This document shows positions 1 through 8,519 of a stretch of DNA of 64,000 nucleotides, piece after piece (the first letter of the stretch is position 1; each line of letters starts with the position of its first letter). Made by a program: the position numbers and the translations under genes. Source of the DNA: Caldanaerobius polysaccharolyticus DSM 13641 (GTDB lineage Bacteria > Bacillota > Thermoanaerobacteria > Thermoanaerobacterales > Caldanaerobiaceae). The notes below the pieces were generated by a model, which was not told the origin of the DNA, made no database searches, and saw only the letters and a program-made list of their open reading frames with translations. The stretch spans positions 66,857 through 130,856 of the forward strand of contig NZ_KE386494.1 of assembly GCF_000427425.1 (NCBI RefSeq). The letters are read 5' to 3'.

Positions 1-1
1 G

Positions 2-955
2 GTTGCCAGTACCGGCTATGATGATATATCCTTGGTGTCGCTGAGTTCTTGCGATTATACCGACATACAGCTTCTCATTTTAAAATTAATTGAAAGATAT
101 AAAGAAAAAGGCGTAGGAGTATCGCTCCCCTCAATAAGAATTGACGCGTTTTCCGTAGGTTTACTGGAGCAGATTGAAAAGGTGCGAAAAACAGGCCTCA
201 CCTTTGCGCCAGAGGCTGGCACTCAAAGATTGAGGGACGTAATAAATAAAGGAGTCACAGAGCAAAACCTTATGGATTCCGCTAGGGCAGCCTTTGAACA
301 CGGATGGTCTACTATAAAACTCTACTTCATGATTGGCCTGCCTACCGAAACCTACGAGGATATAAAGGGAATTGCCGATTTGGCATATAAACTGGTAGAC
401 CTGTACAAGGATATAAAAGGTTCCAAAAAAGGGCTTAAGATCACGGTGAGCACCTCATCTTTTGTGCCTAAGCCTTTTACGCCTTTTCAATGGGAACCCC
501 AAGATACTATGGAACAGCTTAAAGACAAACAGGATTATTTAAAGAGCCTGCTTAAAGATAGAGCTATATCTTATAGCTGGCATGATAACAGAATGAGCTT
601 TTTAGAGGCTGTTATATCCCGAGGAGATAGAAAGGTATGCAAAGCCATTATAAGGGCATGGAAAAACGGCTGTAAATTCGATGGCTGGAACGAGTTTTTA
701 AACTTTGATGGTTGGCTTAAAGCCTTTGAAGCAGAAGGCGTAGATCCTGGATTTTATGCTTACAGAAGGCGCACGTACGAGGAGTTATTTCCATGGGATA
801 TCATTAACCCAGGAGTGAATAAGGACTATCTTATAAGAGAGCATAAGAAAGCCCAAAAAGGTATAACTACTGTGGACTGCAGGATGTACTGCTTAAATTG
901 CGGTATAAAAAAACTAGAGGAGGGACTGTGCGTTGAAAATGCGCTTGAAATTTGA
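2..955 (+). CDS. Radical SAM protein, TIGR03960-type, C-terminal part (5' end outside window)
   Basis: The reading frame is already open at base 2, so the gene begins upstream; about 317 codons are visible. The segment FAPEAGTQRLRDVINKG and the following FMIGLPTETYEDI are typical of the C-terminal half of the B12-binding-domain radical SAM family that sits beside DUF2344 proteins. The B12-binding domain and the CxxxCxxC cluster motif would lie in the missing part. The C-terminus carries a small Cys-containing tail (CRMYCLNCGIKK). It overlaps the next gene by 23 bases, which suggests translational coupling. The substrate is unknown; a role in RNA or ribosome modification is often suspected but not shown. 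A start inside the window (for example TTG at 32) would have no ribosome binding site, so the partial reading is preferred. Confidence 0.85.
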   Translation, partial: VASTGYDDISLVSLSSCDYTDIQLLILKLIERYKEKGVGVSLPSIRIDAFSVGLLEQIEKVRKTGLTFAPEAGTQRLRDVINKGVTEQNLMDSARAAFEHGWSTIKLYFMIGLPTETYEDIKGIADLAYKLVDLYKDIKGSKKGLKITVSTSSFVPKPFTPFQWEPQDTMEQLKDKQDYLKSLLKDRAISYSWHDNRMSFLEAVISRGDRKVCKAIIRAWKNGCKFDGWNEFLNFDGWLKAFEAEGVDPGFYAYRRRTYEELFPWDIINPGVNKDYLIREHKKAQKGITTVDCRMYCLNCGIKKLEEGLCVENALEI

Positions 956-1592
956 AAAAAAAGGCGATATGAGGTACATATCCCATCTGGACCTCATGAG
1001 AACCCTCTCCAGAGCTGTCAGAAGAGCTCAGCTGCCAATCGCTTACTCTCAAGGATACAACCCTCAGCCTAAGATAAGCATAGCCCTTCCTCTCTCACTG
1101 GGGTACACCAGTGATGGCGAATACATGGACATGGAGTTCTCGCATGATATATCGACACAGGACGTTATAAACAGATTGAACAACCAACTCCCTTGTGGCT
1201 TAAAGATCAAGCAGTGCATGGAGGTCGGCGAAAGTAAAACTTCCCTTATGGCTTTGATAAGATACGCTCTATACGGTGTCACATTTAAGGACGTAGATTT
1301 AGGGTTGTTGAACAACGCCGTGGAAGATATAGTAAGAAGCGACCACGTTATGGCGGAAAAAAAGACGAAATCAGGCATCAAACCAGTGGATATAAAAGGA
1401 GATATTATAAAGCTATATACAAAAGATTGTACTCTCTTTATGCTGGTATCAGCAGGCTCAAAGCGCAATTTAAAACCAGATCTGGTTTTAGATGCACTGG
1501 AAGACCGCTACAATGGCATAAAGTCAAAAGTCGTAAACGTGCACAGGTACGAGATGTATGGCGAAAATATGAAGACACCTATGGAGGCATAA
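933..1592 (+). CDS. Radical SAM-linked protein, DUF2344 / TIGR03936 family
   Basis: This is a 219-residue protein whose N-terminus (FEKKGDMRYISHLDLMR) is the signature of DUF2344. The family is found next to or fused to the TIGR03960 radical SAM protein, as here, and the two probably work together on an undefined RNA-linked reaction. The start is TTG at 933, eight bases after AGGAGGG (918-924); the ATG at 939 is a weaker alternative. It overlaps the upstream gene. In many Clostridia this pair is followed by an RNase G-like gene and rplU, but here ftsK follows after a 60-base gap. Confidence 0.85.
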   Translation: MKMRLKFEKKGDMRYISHLDLMRTLSRAVRRAQLPIAYSQGYNPQPKISIALPLSLGYTSDGEYMDMEFSHDISTQDVINRLNNQLPCGLKIKQCMEVGESKTSLMALIRYALYGVTFKDVDLGLLNNAVEDIVRSDHVMAEKKTKSGIKPVDIKGDIIKLYTKDCTLFMLVSAGSKRNLKPDLVLDALEDRYNGIKSKVVNVHRYEMYGENMKTPMEA

Positions 1593-1652
1593 GTTGGCTT
1601 AAAAGAAGGATTTCGTGTAAAAACATAGAATATGTAATTAGAGGTGGAAGGG

Positions 1653-3812
1653 ATGAAACCCAGCAAGAAAAAGGTTCAGAAAAGGCTAAATAACGAAGTA
1701 AAAGGATTGTTATTTTTGTGCTTGTCGCTGCTGTCATTTATAAGCCTTTACACGCGCTCTGCAGGGGTTTTAGGCGTTTTTATAAAGACATTGCTTTCGG
1801 GCCTTTTAGGAAAAGGAGCTGTAATCGTACCTGCTTTTATATTGCTGTATTCCTTTAATACTTTTACATCATATAGGTTTATGCCTAAGATAAGATTTAT
1901 AGCGCTTTTTCTGATAGCTTTCATAGTTGATATGCTGCTTCACATGTCTTCGTACAGTGACGTGCACCATGGTTATGGTTACTACATAAAGTACGCTTTT
2001 AGCTTAGGAAGCAAAAATATGGGCGGCGGTGCGTTAAGCGCCCTAATTGACTATTTTTTTATAAAATTAATAGGAATACCTGGGAGCTGGATTGTGCTGT
2101 TGACGCTTTTACTGGCAAATCTGGTTACGGTTTTTAATATATCGCTAAAAAAAACGACGATAGCGATTATTTCAAAGCTTAAAGAGTTAATGATTTATAT
2201 AGCACAGGGCGTAACTCATTTTGTATACGTAGAGGATAAGAGAGATAAAGCGGATTTAAAACTCCCAGATAAAAACGCCGTTGAAGATAAAGTACAAAGT
2301 AACTTTAAAGATATAATAGAAAAATCAATAGAGCTTACCAACGTAAAGATCGTGAGCCATGAGGAAAATCGCGATAAGAGCGTAGGCCAGATTGATGGTT
2401 CTGATAACCTTAAAAATTACATGCGCCCTCCTTATGAGCTTTTGAGGTTAGGTGACGAGCGCAATTTTAAGGAAAACAAGGTGGAAATTAAAAATAACAT
2501 AAAGGCCTTAGAAGATACGCTAAAGAGCTTCGGAATAGACGCCCACGTGGTGCAGGTCAGCTGTGGACCTGCTATAACCCGTTACGAACTTCAACTAAGT
2601 CCTGGAGTAAAGGTGAGCAGAATAGTAAGTCTAGTAGACGACATATCGCTGAGCTTGGCGACTTCAGGGGTGAGACTGGAAGTCCCGATTCCCGGCAAAT
2701 CAGCTATAGGTATTGAGGTACCCAACAAAAAAATAAAACCGGTTTTTTTAAGGGATGTTTTGGAGAGCTCTGAATTTATAAACAGCAAATCTGATCTTAC
2801 CGTAGCTCTAGGGAAGGATATTTCTGGTGCTAACATAATATCAGACCTTTCTAAAATGCCCCACTTGCTAATAGCAGGTGCTACAGGTTCAGGAAAGAGT
2901 GTGTGCATCAACACTATAATCGTCAGCCTTTTATATAAATCCAACCCAGAAAATGTAAGGCTTCTGCTAATTGATCCAAAGGTGGTGGAGCTAAACATGT
3001 ACAACGGGATAAGTCACCTTATCGCGCCAGTGGTTACCGATCCTAAAAAAGCAGCAGGAGCCTTAAACTGGGCGGTACAGGAAATGATAAAGAGGTACAA
3101 CCTGTTTGCTGAAAAGGGAGTAAGGGATATAGACAGGTACAACGAAATAGCCCAGAATAAATTGCCCAAGATAGTCATCATAATCGACGAATTGGCTGAC
3201 CTTATGATGGCGTCACCAGCCGAGGTAGAAGATGCTATATGCCGGCTAGCTCAAATGGCGCGAGCGGCAGGTATGCATCTGGTGATAGCCACTCAACGGC
3301 CTTCTGTAGATGTGATCACAGGGGTTATTAAAGCCAATATACCGTCTAGAATCGCTTTTGCTGTCTCCTCCCAGGTGGATTCCAGGACTATATTGGACAT
3401 GACGGGAGCGGAAAAGCTGTTAGGAAAAGGTGATATGCTTTTTTACCCGGTTGGAGAAATAAAACCAATACGGGTACAGGGGTGTTTTATAAGCGAAAAA
3501 GAAGTAGAGGGCATCGTGGATTGGCTTAAAGCTAGGAGCGCTCCCGACTACTGTGAGAATTTGATAGAAAAGATTCAAGAACAACCCGATAATGCCAAAG
3601 TCGATAACGCCGATGAACTATTACCTCAGGCCATAAATATAGTCCTTGAGGCAAACCAAGCTTCTACTTCCTTGTTGCAAAGAAAATTAAAAATAGGATA
3701 TGCCCGTGCCGCTCGACTCATGGACCAAATGGAGGAGCGAGGTATTGTCAGCAAAAGCGAAGGCAACAAGCCCAGGCAGGTATTGCTGTCAAAAGATAAG
3801 CTAAATCTTTGA
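1653..3812 (+). CDS. ftsK: DNA translocase FtsK/SpoIIIE
   Basis: A septum-anchored, ATP-driven DNA pump that clears chromosome arms at division or moves them into the forespore. The 719-residue protein has about four N-terminal membrane segments within residues 15-175, a charged linker, then the motor domain. The Walker A motif GATGSGKS lies near residue 410, Walker B is IIDELADLM, and the C-terminal gamma winged helix is LLQRKLKIGYARAARLMDQM. The start is ATG 1653, because the in-frame GTG at 1644 lies inside the GAGGTGG ribosome binding site. The length fits the SpoIIIE/FtsK family (about 720-800). The stop codon overlaps the -35 box of the next promoter. Confidence 0.95.
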   Translation: MKPSKKKVQKRLNNEVKGLLFLCLSLLSFISLYTRSAGVLGVFIKTLLSGLLGKGAVIVPAFILLYSFNTFTSYRFMPKIRFIALFLIAFIVDMLLHMSSYSDVHHGYGYYIKYAFSLGSKNMGGGALSALIDYFFIKLIGIPGSWIVLLTLLLANLVTVFNISLKKTTIAIISKLKELMIYIAQGVTHFVYVEDKRDKADLKLPDKNAVEDKVQSNFKDIIEKSIELTNVKIVSHEENRDKSVGQIDGSDNLKNYMRPPYELLRLGDERNFKENKVEIKNNIKALEDTLKSFGIDAHVVQVSCGPAITRYELQLSPGVKVSRIVSLVDDISLSLATSGVRLEVPIPGKSAIGIEVPNKKIKPVFLRDVLESSEFINSKSDLTVALGKDISGANIISDLSKMPHLLIAGATGSGKSVCINTIIVSLLYKSNPENVRLLLIDPKVVELNMYNGISHLIAPVVTDPKKAAGALNWAVQEMIKRYNLFAEKGVRDIDRYNEIAQNKLPKIVIIIDELADLMMASPAEVEDAICRLAQMARAAGMHLVIATQRPSVDVITGVIKANIPSRIAFAVSSQVDSRTILDMTGAEKLLGKGDMLFYPVGEIKPIRVQGCFISEKEVEGIVDWLKARSAPDYCENLIEKIQEQPDNAKVDNADELLPQAINIVLEANQASTSLLQRKLKIGYARAARLMDQMEERGIVSKSEGNKPRQVLLSKDKLNL

Positions 3813-3837
3813 CTTGCACCCTATAATATATTATACT
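3809..3837 (+). promoter_or_regulatory. Sigma-A-type promoter for rimO-pgsA-cinA
   Basis: TTGACT (3809-3814), a 17-base spacer and TATACT (3832-3837). The -35 box overlaps the ftsK stop codon. It drives the rimO transcription unit, starting about 35 bases before the rimO start codon. Confidence 0.7.
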
Positions 3838-3876
3838 TTAAGCTGAGAATAAAAGTGAGTGGAAGGAGGCAACTTA

Positions 3877-5193
3877 TTGCCAAAAATTGGTTTAATTTCA
3901 CTGGGGTGCGCGAAAAATCTAGTTGACTCAGAGACCATGATAGGGCTTTTAAATGAAGCTGACTTTTCCATAACAAATAGGGCAGAAGAGGCCGACGTAC
4001 TCATTATAAACACGTGCGCCTTTATCGATAAAGCCAAAGAGGAATCTCTGGAATCCATATTGGAAATGGCAGAGTACAAAAAAACCGGCAAATGCAAAGC
4101 GTTAATCGTAACAGGATGTTTATCAGAAAGATACACAAGCCAGTTGATGGAGGAAATACCAGAAATCGATGCGTTAGTAGGTACCGGTGATTTTGAAGAG
4201 ATAGTGGACGTGGTTAACCGCACGTTAAGAGGAGAAAAAACTGCTATTTACGGACATCAGGATAAATTGTTCCAAAAAAACCTGCCAAGAATTATAACCA
4301 GTAGCGGTAAGTACGCTTACGTGAAGATTGCTGATGGCTGCAATAATCGTTGCAGTTTCTGTATAATACCTACCTTGAGGGGTAGATATAGGAGCAGAAA
4401 TATAGAGGATATATACAATGAAGTTAAAGACATTGTAGAAAATGGCATTAGGGAGGTTATTCTCATCGCCCAGGATACCACGCGATACGGTTCGGATAAA
4501 GGTCGCTTGATGTTAAGCGAGCTCATAAACAGGATATCAGAGTTAGATCGTTTAAAGTGGATTAGAATTCTCTACTGTTATCCAGAGGCCATCAGTGACG
4601 AATTGATTGACACTATAGCTGCTAACGACAAAGTTTGCAAATACCTGGACATACCTATACAGCATATAAACGACGACATACTGAGGCAGATGGGACGCCA
4701 TACATCGAAAAAACAAATCTACACCCTCATCGATAAGCTTAAGGCTAGAATACCAGGTGTTGTATTGCGGACGTCATTGATCGTGGGCTTTCCTGGTGAA
4801 ACAGATAAGCAATTTGGCGAATTGGCATCCTTTGTTCAGGAAGGTATGTTTGATCACTTGGGCGTATTTGAGTATTCGCGGGAAGAAGGTACACCTGCAG
4901 CTGTATTGCCCCATCAAATACCTCAAAGGGTTAAAAAGGAACGCAGAGAGCATATTATGAAAATACAAAACAGTATATCGCGGCAGATCAATCAACGTAA
5001 GGTAGGCAAAATTTTTGACGTCTTAATAGAAGGCCAAAAAGGTGGCTATTACGTAGGCCGTAGTTACCATTATGCACCTGAAATAGATGGTATTGTATAT
5101 ATAAAGTCTGAAAGACCTGTGACAGAAGATTTTGCCAGGATACTGATAAAAAAAGCCTACGACTATGACGTCTTGGGGGAAATTGTTGAATGA
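3877..5193 (+). CDS. rimO: Ribosomal protein S12 methylthiotransferase RimO
   Basis: A radical SAM methylthiotransferase that adds a methylthio group to an aspartate of ribosomal protein S12. The 438-residue protein has the N-terminal UPF0004 domain (ISLGCAKNLVDSE, with further conserved Cys in NTCAF and TGCLS). The radical SAM motif CNNRCSFC follows, and a C-terminal TRAM domain ends the protein. The motif set and the S12-type N-terminus separate it from MiaB. The start chosen is TTG 3877, six bases after GGAGGC; the upstream in-frame GTG 3859 overlaps the ribosome binding site region. Its stop overlaps the pgsA start (ATGA). Confidence 0.93.
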   Translation: MPKIGLISLGCAKNLVDSETMIGLLNEADFSITNRAEEADVLIINTCAFIDKAKEESLESILEMAEYKKTGKCKALIVTGCLSERYTSQLMEEIPEIDALVGTGDFEEIVDVVNRTLRGEKTAIYGHQDKLFQKNLPRIITSSGKYAYVKIADGCNNRCSFCIIPTLRGRYRSRNIEDIYNEVKDIVENGIREVILIAQDTTRYGSDKGRLMLSELINRISELDRLKWIRILYCYPEAISDELIDTIAANDKVCKYLDIPIQHINDDILRQMGRHTSKKQIYTLIDKLKARIPGVVLRTSLIVGFPGETDKQFGELASFVQEGMFDHLGVFEYSREEGTPAAVLPHQIPQRVKKERREHIMKIQNSISRQINQRKVGKIFDVLIEGQKGGYYVGRSYHYAPEIDGIVYIKSERPVTEDFARILIKKAYDYDVLGEIVE

Positions 5194-5726
5194 ATATCGC
5201 AAATAAACTGACTTTATTTCGCATCATTATATTGCCTTTTTTTATGGTGTTTGCTCTTGCCAAATTTAAATACAGTGCTATTATAGCTGTTCTCATATTT
5301 TTAGTAGCGTCATTGACAGATCTATTTGATGGTTACATTGCTAGAAAGATAAACCAGACGACCAAATGGGGAAAACTTATGGATCCCCTGGCTGATAAAT
5401 TGCTCATATCTACAGCGTTGATATCTTTAGTAGAAGCTGGCAGTGTACCTGCGTGGGCAGCGATAATTATAATAGGGAGGGAATTTGCAGTTACGGGCCT
5501 GAGATCTCTGGCCGCTGTAGAAAATATAGTCATCTCTGCAAATAATGCTGGAAAGATAAAAATGGTGGCACAGATCGTAGCCATAACAGCATTGCTATTA
5601 AAAATTCCTTTTGCATCTATCGCTCTGTACATTGCAGTGATAATAACAGTACTCTCAGGTTATAACTACTTTCGCCATTACTCTTTTGTCATAAATGAGA
5701 TAGGGGGAAAGAAGGATGAAATGTGA
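5190..5726 (+). CDS. pgsA: CDP-diacylglycerol--glycerol-3-phosphate 3-phosphatidyltransferase
   Basis: This membrane enzyme makes phosphatidylglycerol phosphate, the first committed step of phosphatidylglycerol and cardiolipin synthesis. The 178-residue protein has several membrane helices. It carries the CDP-alcohol phosphotransferase motif DG..AR........G...D...D, seen as DGYIARKINQTTKWGKLMD followed by PLADK. The start overlaps the rimO stop by four bases and the end overlaps cinA by eleven, so translation of all three is probably coupled. The order rimO-pgsA-cinA-recA is common in Firmicutes. Confidence 0.93.
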   Translation: MNIANKLTLFRIIILPFFMVFALAKFKYSAIIAVLIFLVASLTDLFDGYIARKINQTTKWGKLMDPLADKLLISTALISLVEAGSVPAWAAIIIIGREFAVTGLRSLAAVENIVISANNAGKIKMVAQIVAITALLLKIPFASIALYIAVIITVLSGYNYFRHYSFVINEIGGKKDEM

Positions 5727-6942
5727 AATTATCTCAGTGGGAACTGAATTGTTGTTAGGTCAAATCGCCAATACAGACGCTCAATATATTTCACAGCAGC
5801 TAGCACCCTTGGGTATTGACGTGTATTTTCATACGGCCGTGGGAGATAACAGCGATAGATTGAAAGAATGCCTTGAAATCGCCTGGCGTCGTTCCGATGC
5901 GATTATAACCACAGGAGGTTTAGGCCCCACGCTGGATGACCTTACAAAGGAGACTATAGCTGATTTTCTAGGATTAAAAATGGTGAAATACCAGCAGGCT
6001 TATGACCATTTAAAACAGTACTTTAAGGGGAGAGAGATAACCCAAAACAATTATAGACAGGTGTATTTCCCTGAGAACTCGATTTTATTACCCAACAATA
6101 ACGGTACCGCATTGGGCTGCATTGTGGAAAAAGACAATAAAGTCATAATCATTTTGCCTGGTCCTCCCAACGAATTAATACCCATGTTCCAAGAGAGCGT
6201 TATACCTTACCTAAGGTCAAAAAGCGATTACGTGATTAAGTCCAAAGTGTTACGGTTATTTGGGATAGGCGAATCAAAAGTAGAGGAGATGCTGAAAGAC
6301 ATTATTGTCAATCAATCCAATCCTACAATAGCTCCTCTGGCCAAAGAAGGCGAAGTTACCTTGAGGATAACGGCTAAAGGCAAAGATCAAGTTATAATCG
6401 ACAGAATGATAAAAGATATGGAAGACCGGGTGAGAAGTGTTGTGGGCGAATGGATTTATGGTGTGGATGACGATTCCTTGGAATCGGTGGTAGGAAGGCT
6501 GCTGATGGAAAAAGGTATCACCATATCCCTGGCAGAGTCATGCACAGGAGGTCTTATGTCCCATAAGCTCACAAACATACCGGGTATATCGTCGGTTTTT
6601 AAATTAGGAGCGGTGGTGTACAGCAATGAAGCAAAAGAAGATATTTTAGGAGTAAATCCAACCACGATAAAAGAAAAAGGCGCTGTAAGCCGCGAGACAG
6701 CTATACAGATGGCAGAAGGTGCAAGGCTTACAGGCAAAACCGACTTAGGCCTTGCGGTTACTGGTATAGCAGGTCCTGGAGGAGGAACTTCGTCAAAACC
6801 CGTAGGATTAGTATATATAGCATTATCTGACGGCAAGAACATTGTGTGCAACGAATATCATTTTAATAGCAACAGGCAGAAAAATAAAAACCTCACGTCA
6901 ATGCATGCATTAGATATGATAAGGCGGTATTTGATTGATTAA
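5716..6942 (+). CDS. cinA: CinA, nicotinamide-nucleotide amidohydrolase / competence-damage protein
   Basis: The 408-residue protein has two domains. An N-terminal MoaB/MogA-like domain (EIISVGTELLLGQI, TTGGLGPTLDD, LPGPPNEL) acts as a COG1058 ADP-ribose pyrophosphatase in studied relatives. A C-terminal CinA domain (SLAESCTGGL, VTGIAGPGGG) deamidates nicotinamide mononucleotide in pyridine-nucleotide salvage. The start is ATG 5716, preceded by AGGGGGAAAGAAGG and lying inside the end of pgsA. It lies just upstream of recA, as in many Gram-positive bacteria where cinA-recA are co-transcribed. Confidence 0.93.
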   Translation: MKCEIISVGTELLLGQIANTDAQYISQQLAPLGIDVYFHTAVGDNSDRLKECLEIAWRRSDAIITTGGLGPTLDDLTKETIADFLGLKMVKYQQAYDHLKQYFKGREITQNNYRQVYFPENSILLPNNNGTALGCIVEKDNKVIIILPGPPNELIPMFQESVIPYLRSKSDYVIKSKVLRLFGIGESKVEEMLKDIIVNQSNPTIAPLAKEGEVTLRITAKGKDQVIIDRMIKDMEDRVRSVVGEWIYGVDDDSLESVVGRLLMEKGITISLAESCTGGLMSHKLTNIPGISSVFKLGAVVYSNEAKEDILGVNPTTIKEKGAVSRETAIQMAEGARLTGKTDLGLAVTGIAGPGGGTSSKPVGLVYIALSDGKNIVCNEYHFNSNRQKNKNLTSMHALDMIRRYLID

Positions 6943-6964
6943 GTAAACGAAAGAGGGTGTGTTT

Positions 6965-8011
6965 ATGGTGGAGAACAAACAAAGGGCGTTGGAAATGGCT
7001 ATCAGTTCTATTGAAAGGCAATTCGGTAAAGGTTCTATAATGCGATTGGGAGATGATCGTTCGCGGCTAAATGTTGAGGTGATACCAACCGGAAGTTTAG
7101 ATCTGGATATAGCTTTAGGGGTTGGCGGTATACCTCGCGGTAGGATTGTGGAGATATTCGGCCCAGAGTCTTCAGGAAAGACTACAATCGCGTTGCACAT
7201 TGTAGCGCAAGCTCAAAAACAAGGAGGTATAGCGGCATTTATCGATGCTGAGCACGCCCTGGATCCTTTTTACGCCCAGAAAATCGGGGTAAACATCGAA
7301 GACCTTTTGGTATCCCAGCCTGATACAGGAGAACAGGCCCTGCAAATAGCCGATGAGCTGGTAAGAAGCGGTGCAGTGGACGTGATCGTCATTGACTCTG
7401 TAGCTGCGCTAGTGCCAAAAGCGGAGATAGACGGGGACATGGGTGACTCTTATGTGGGATTACAGGCAAGGCTTATGTCTCAGGCATTGAGAAAATTGGC
7501 CGGTAACATAAGCAAGACAAAGAGCGTAGTTATATTCATCAATCAGTTAAGAGAAAAAGTTGGCGTCATGTTCGGTAATCCTGAGACAACTCCCGGCGGC
7601 AGAGCTCTTAAGTTTTACGCTTCTGTGAGGCTGGATGTGAGAAAGGTGGATTCGGTAAAACAAGGCACAGAGATAGTAGGAAATAGGACAAGAATTAAAG
7701 TAGTAAAAAACAAGGTTGCACCTCCTTTTAAAGTGGCTGAATTTGATATAATGTACGGGGAAGGTATATCCAGAGAAGGGGATCTTTTGGATATAGGCAT
7801 AAACATCGATTTAATCACTAAAAGCGGCGCGTGGTTTTCTTATGGAGATATAAGATTGGGTCAGGGCAGAGAAAATGCAAAACAGTTTTTGAAAGAAAAT
7901 CCTGAGGTAGCCGACGAAATCGAACAGAAGATTAGAGAAAATTTCAATCTGGCTTATGTAAAGAGCAAAAAGTCCTCTGAAGACGAAATCATAAATGTAG
8001 ACCCTGAATAG
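6965..8011 (+). CDS. recA: Recombinase RecA
   Basis: The homologous recombination ATPase and co-protease for LexA cleavage. The 348-residue protein has Walker [10 protein letters not shown] near residue 65, the Walker B region [10 protein letters not shown], the L1/L2 DNA-binding loops ([27 protein letters not shown]) and a typical acidic C-terminus. The start is ATG 6965, about seven bases after AGAGGG; the in-frame GTG 6959 abuts the ribosome binding site. No clear LexA box of the CGAAC-N4-GTTCG type was seen in the short gap after cinA, so read-through from cinA is likely. Confidence 0.97.
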   Translation: MVENKQRALEMAISSIERQFGKGSIMRLGDDRSRLNVEVIPTGSLDLDIALGVGGIPRGRIVEIFGPESSGKTTIALHIVAQAQKQGGIAAFIDAEHALDPFYAQKIGVNIEDLLVSQPDTGEQALQIADELVRSGAVDVIVIDSVAALVPKAEIDGDMGDSYVGLQARLMSQALRKLAGNISKTKSVVIFINQLREKVGVMFGNPETTPGGRALKFYASVRLDVRKVDSVKQGTEIVGNRTRIKVVKNKVAPPFKVAEFDIMYGEGISREGDLLDIGINIDLITKSGAWFSYGDIRLGQGRENAKQFLKENPEVADEIEQKIRENFNLAYVKSKKSSEDEIINVDPE

Positions 8012-8024
8012 GCAGTGGTCTTAA

Positions 8025-8462
8025 ATGGACGAAGCTTTAAAAAAGGCCTACAGCTTATCGCTAAAATACCTAGGACACAGGATGAGGACTAAATGGGAGA
8101 TGACAAATTACCTGAGGAGGCATATGTTCAGCGAGGATGTAATAGCACAGTGCATCGCATTATTGTGTCAACATCGTTATGTAGACGATCATGAGTACTG
8201 CAAGACTTACATCGAATACGGGAAAAACCGGCTGAAGAGCACAAGACAGGTGTACAACGAGCTGATGCAGAGGGGAATTGAAAGACACATCATAAACCAG
8301 TACCTCGTTGACTACCCTGAAGAGGAAATCGTACTTAAACTGCTCTCAAAACGATCTGTAAGCAAAGACAATGACAGGCGTCGTTTGACCGCTTATCTTT
8401 TGAACAGGGGATTTCAGTATGAAACCGTTAAAAGGGTCCTGGATGACGTTAACTTGACATGA
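8025..8462 (+). CDS. recX: Regulatory protein RecX
   Basis: This 145-residue, basic, helical protein is of the RecX family, which modulates RecA filament growth. It contains three-helix repeat signatures (SLKYLGHRMRTKWEM, ALLCQHRYVDDHEY, YLLNRGFQYETVKRV). It lies 13 bases downstream of recA, the usual arrangement. Its stop codon overlaps the spacer of the promoter that drives rny. Confidence 0.88.
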   Translation: MDEALKKAYSLSLKYLGHRMRTKWEMTNYLRRHMFSEDVIAQCIALLCQHRYVDDHEYCKTYIEYGKNRLKSTRQVYNELMQRGIERHIINQYLVDYPEEEIVLKLLSKRSVSKDNDRRRLTAYLLNRGFQYETVKRVLDDVNLT

Positions 8463-8482
8463 ATTTTCTAATAGGTTAAAAT
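8454..8482 (+). promoter_or_regulatory. Strong sigma-A promoter for rny
   Basis: TTGACA (8454-8459), a 17-base spacer and TAAAAT (8477-8482). The -35 is a perfect consensus. The expected start of transcription is near 8489, directly before an ATG at 8491 that opens a ten-codon reading frame ending at the rny ribosome binding site region. Confidence 0.8.
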
Positions 8483-8519
8483 ATAGTTATATGTCATTTA
8501 TGCAAGGAGGTGTTACGAC

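Noticed and set aside
1427-1693. 88-codon frame spanning the DUF2344-ftsK junction
   Set aside because: Overlaps two real genes in another frame and has Arg/Lys-rich out-of-frame composition.
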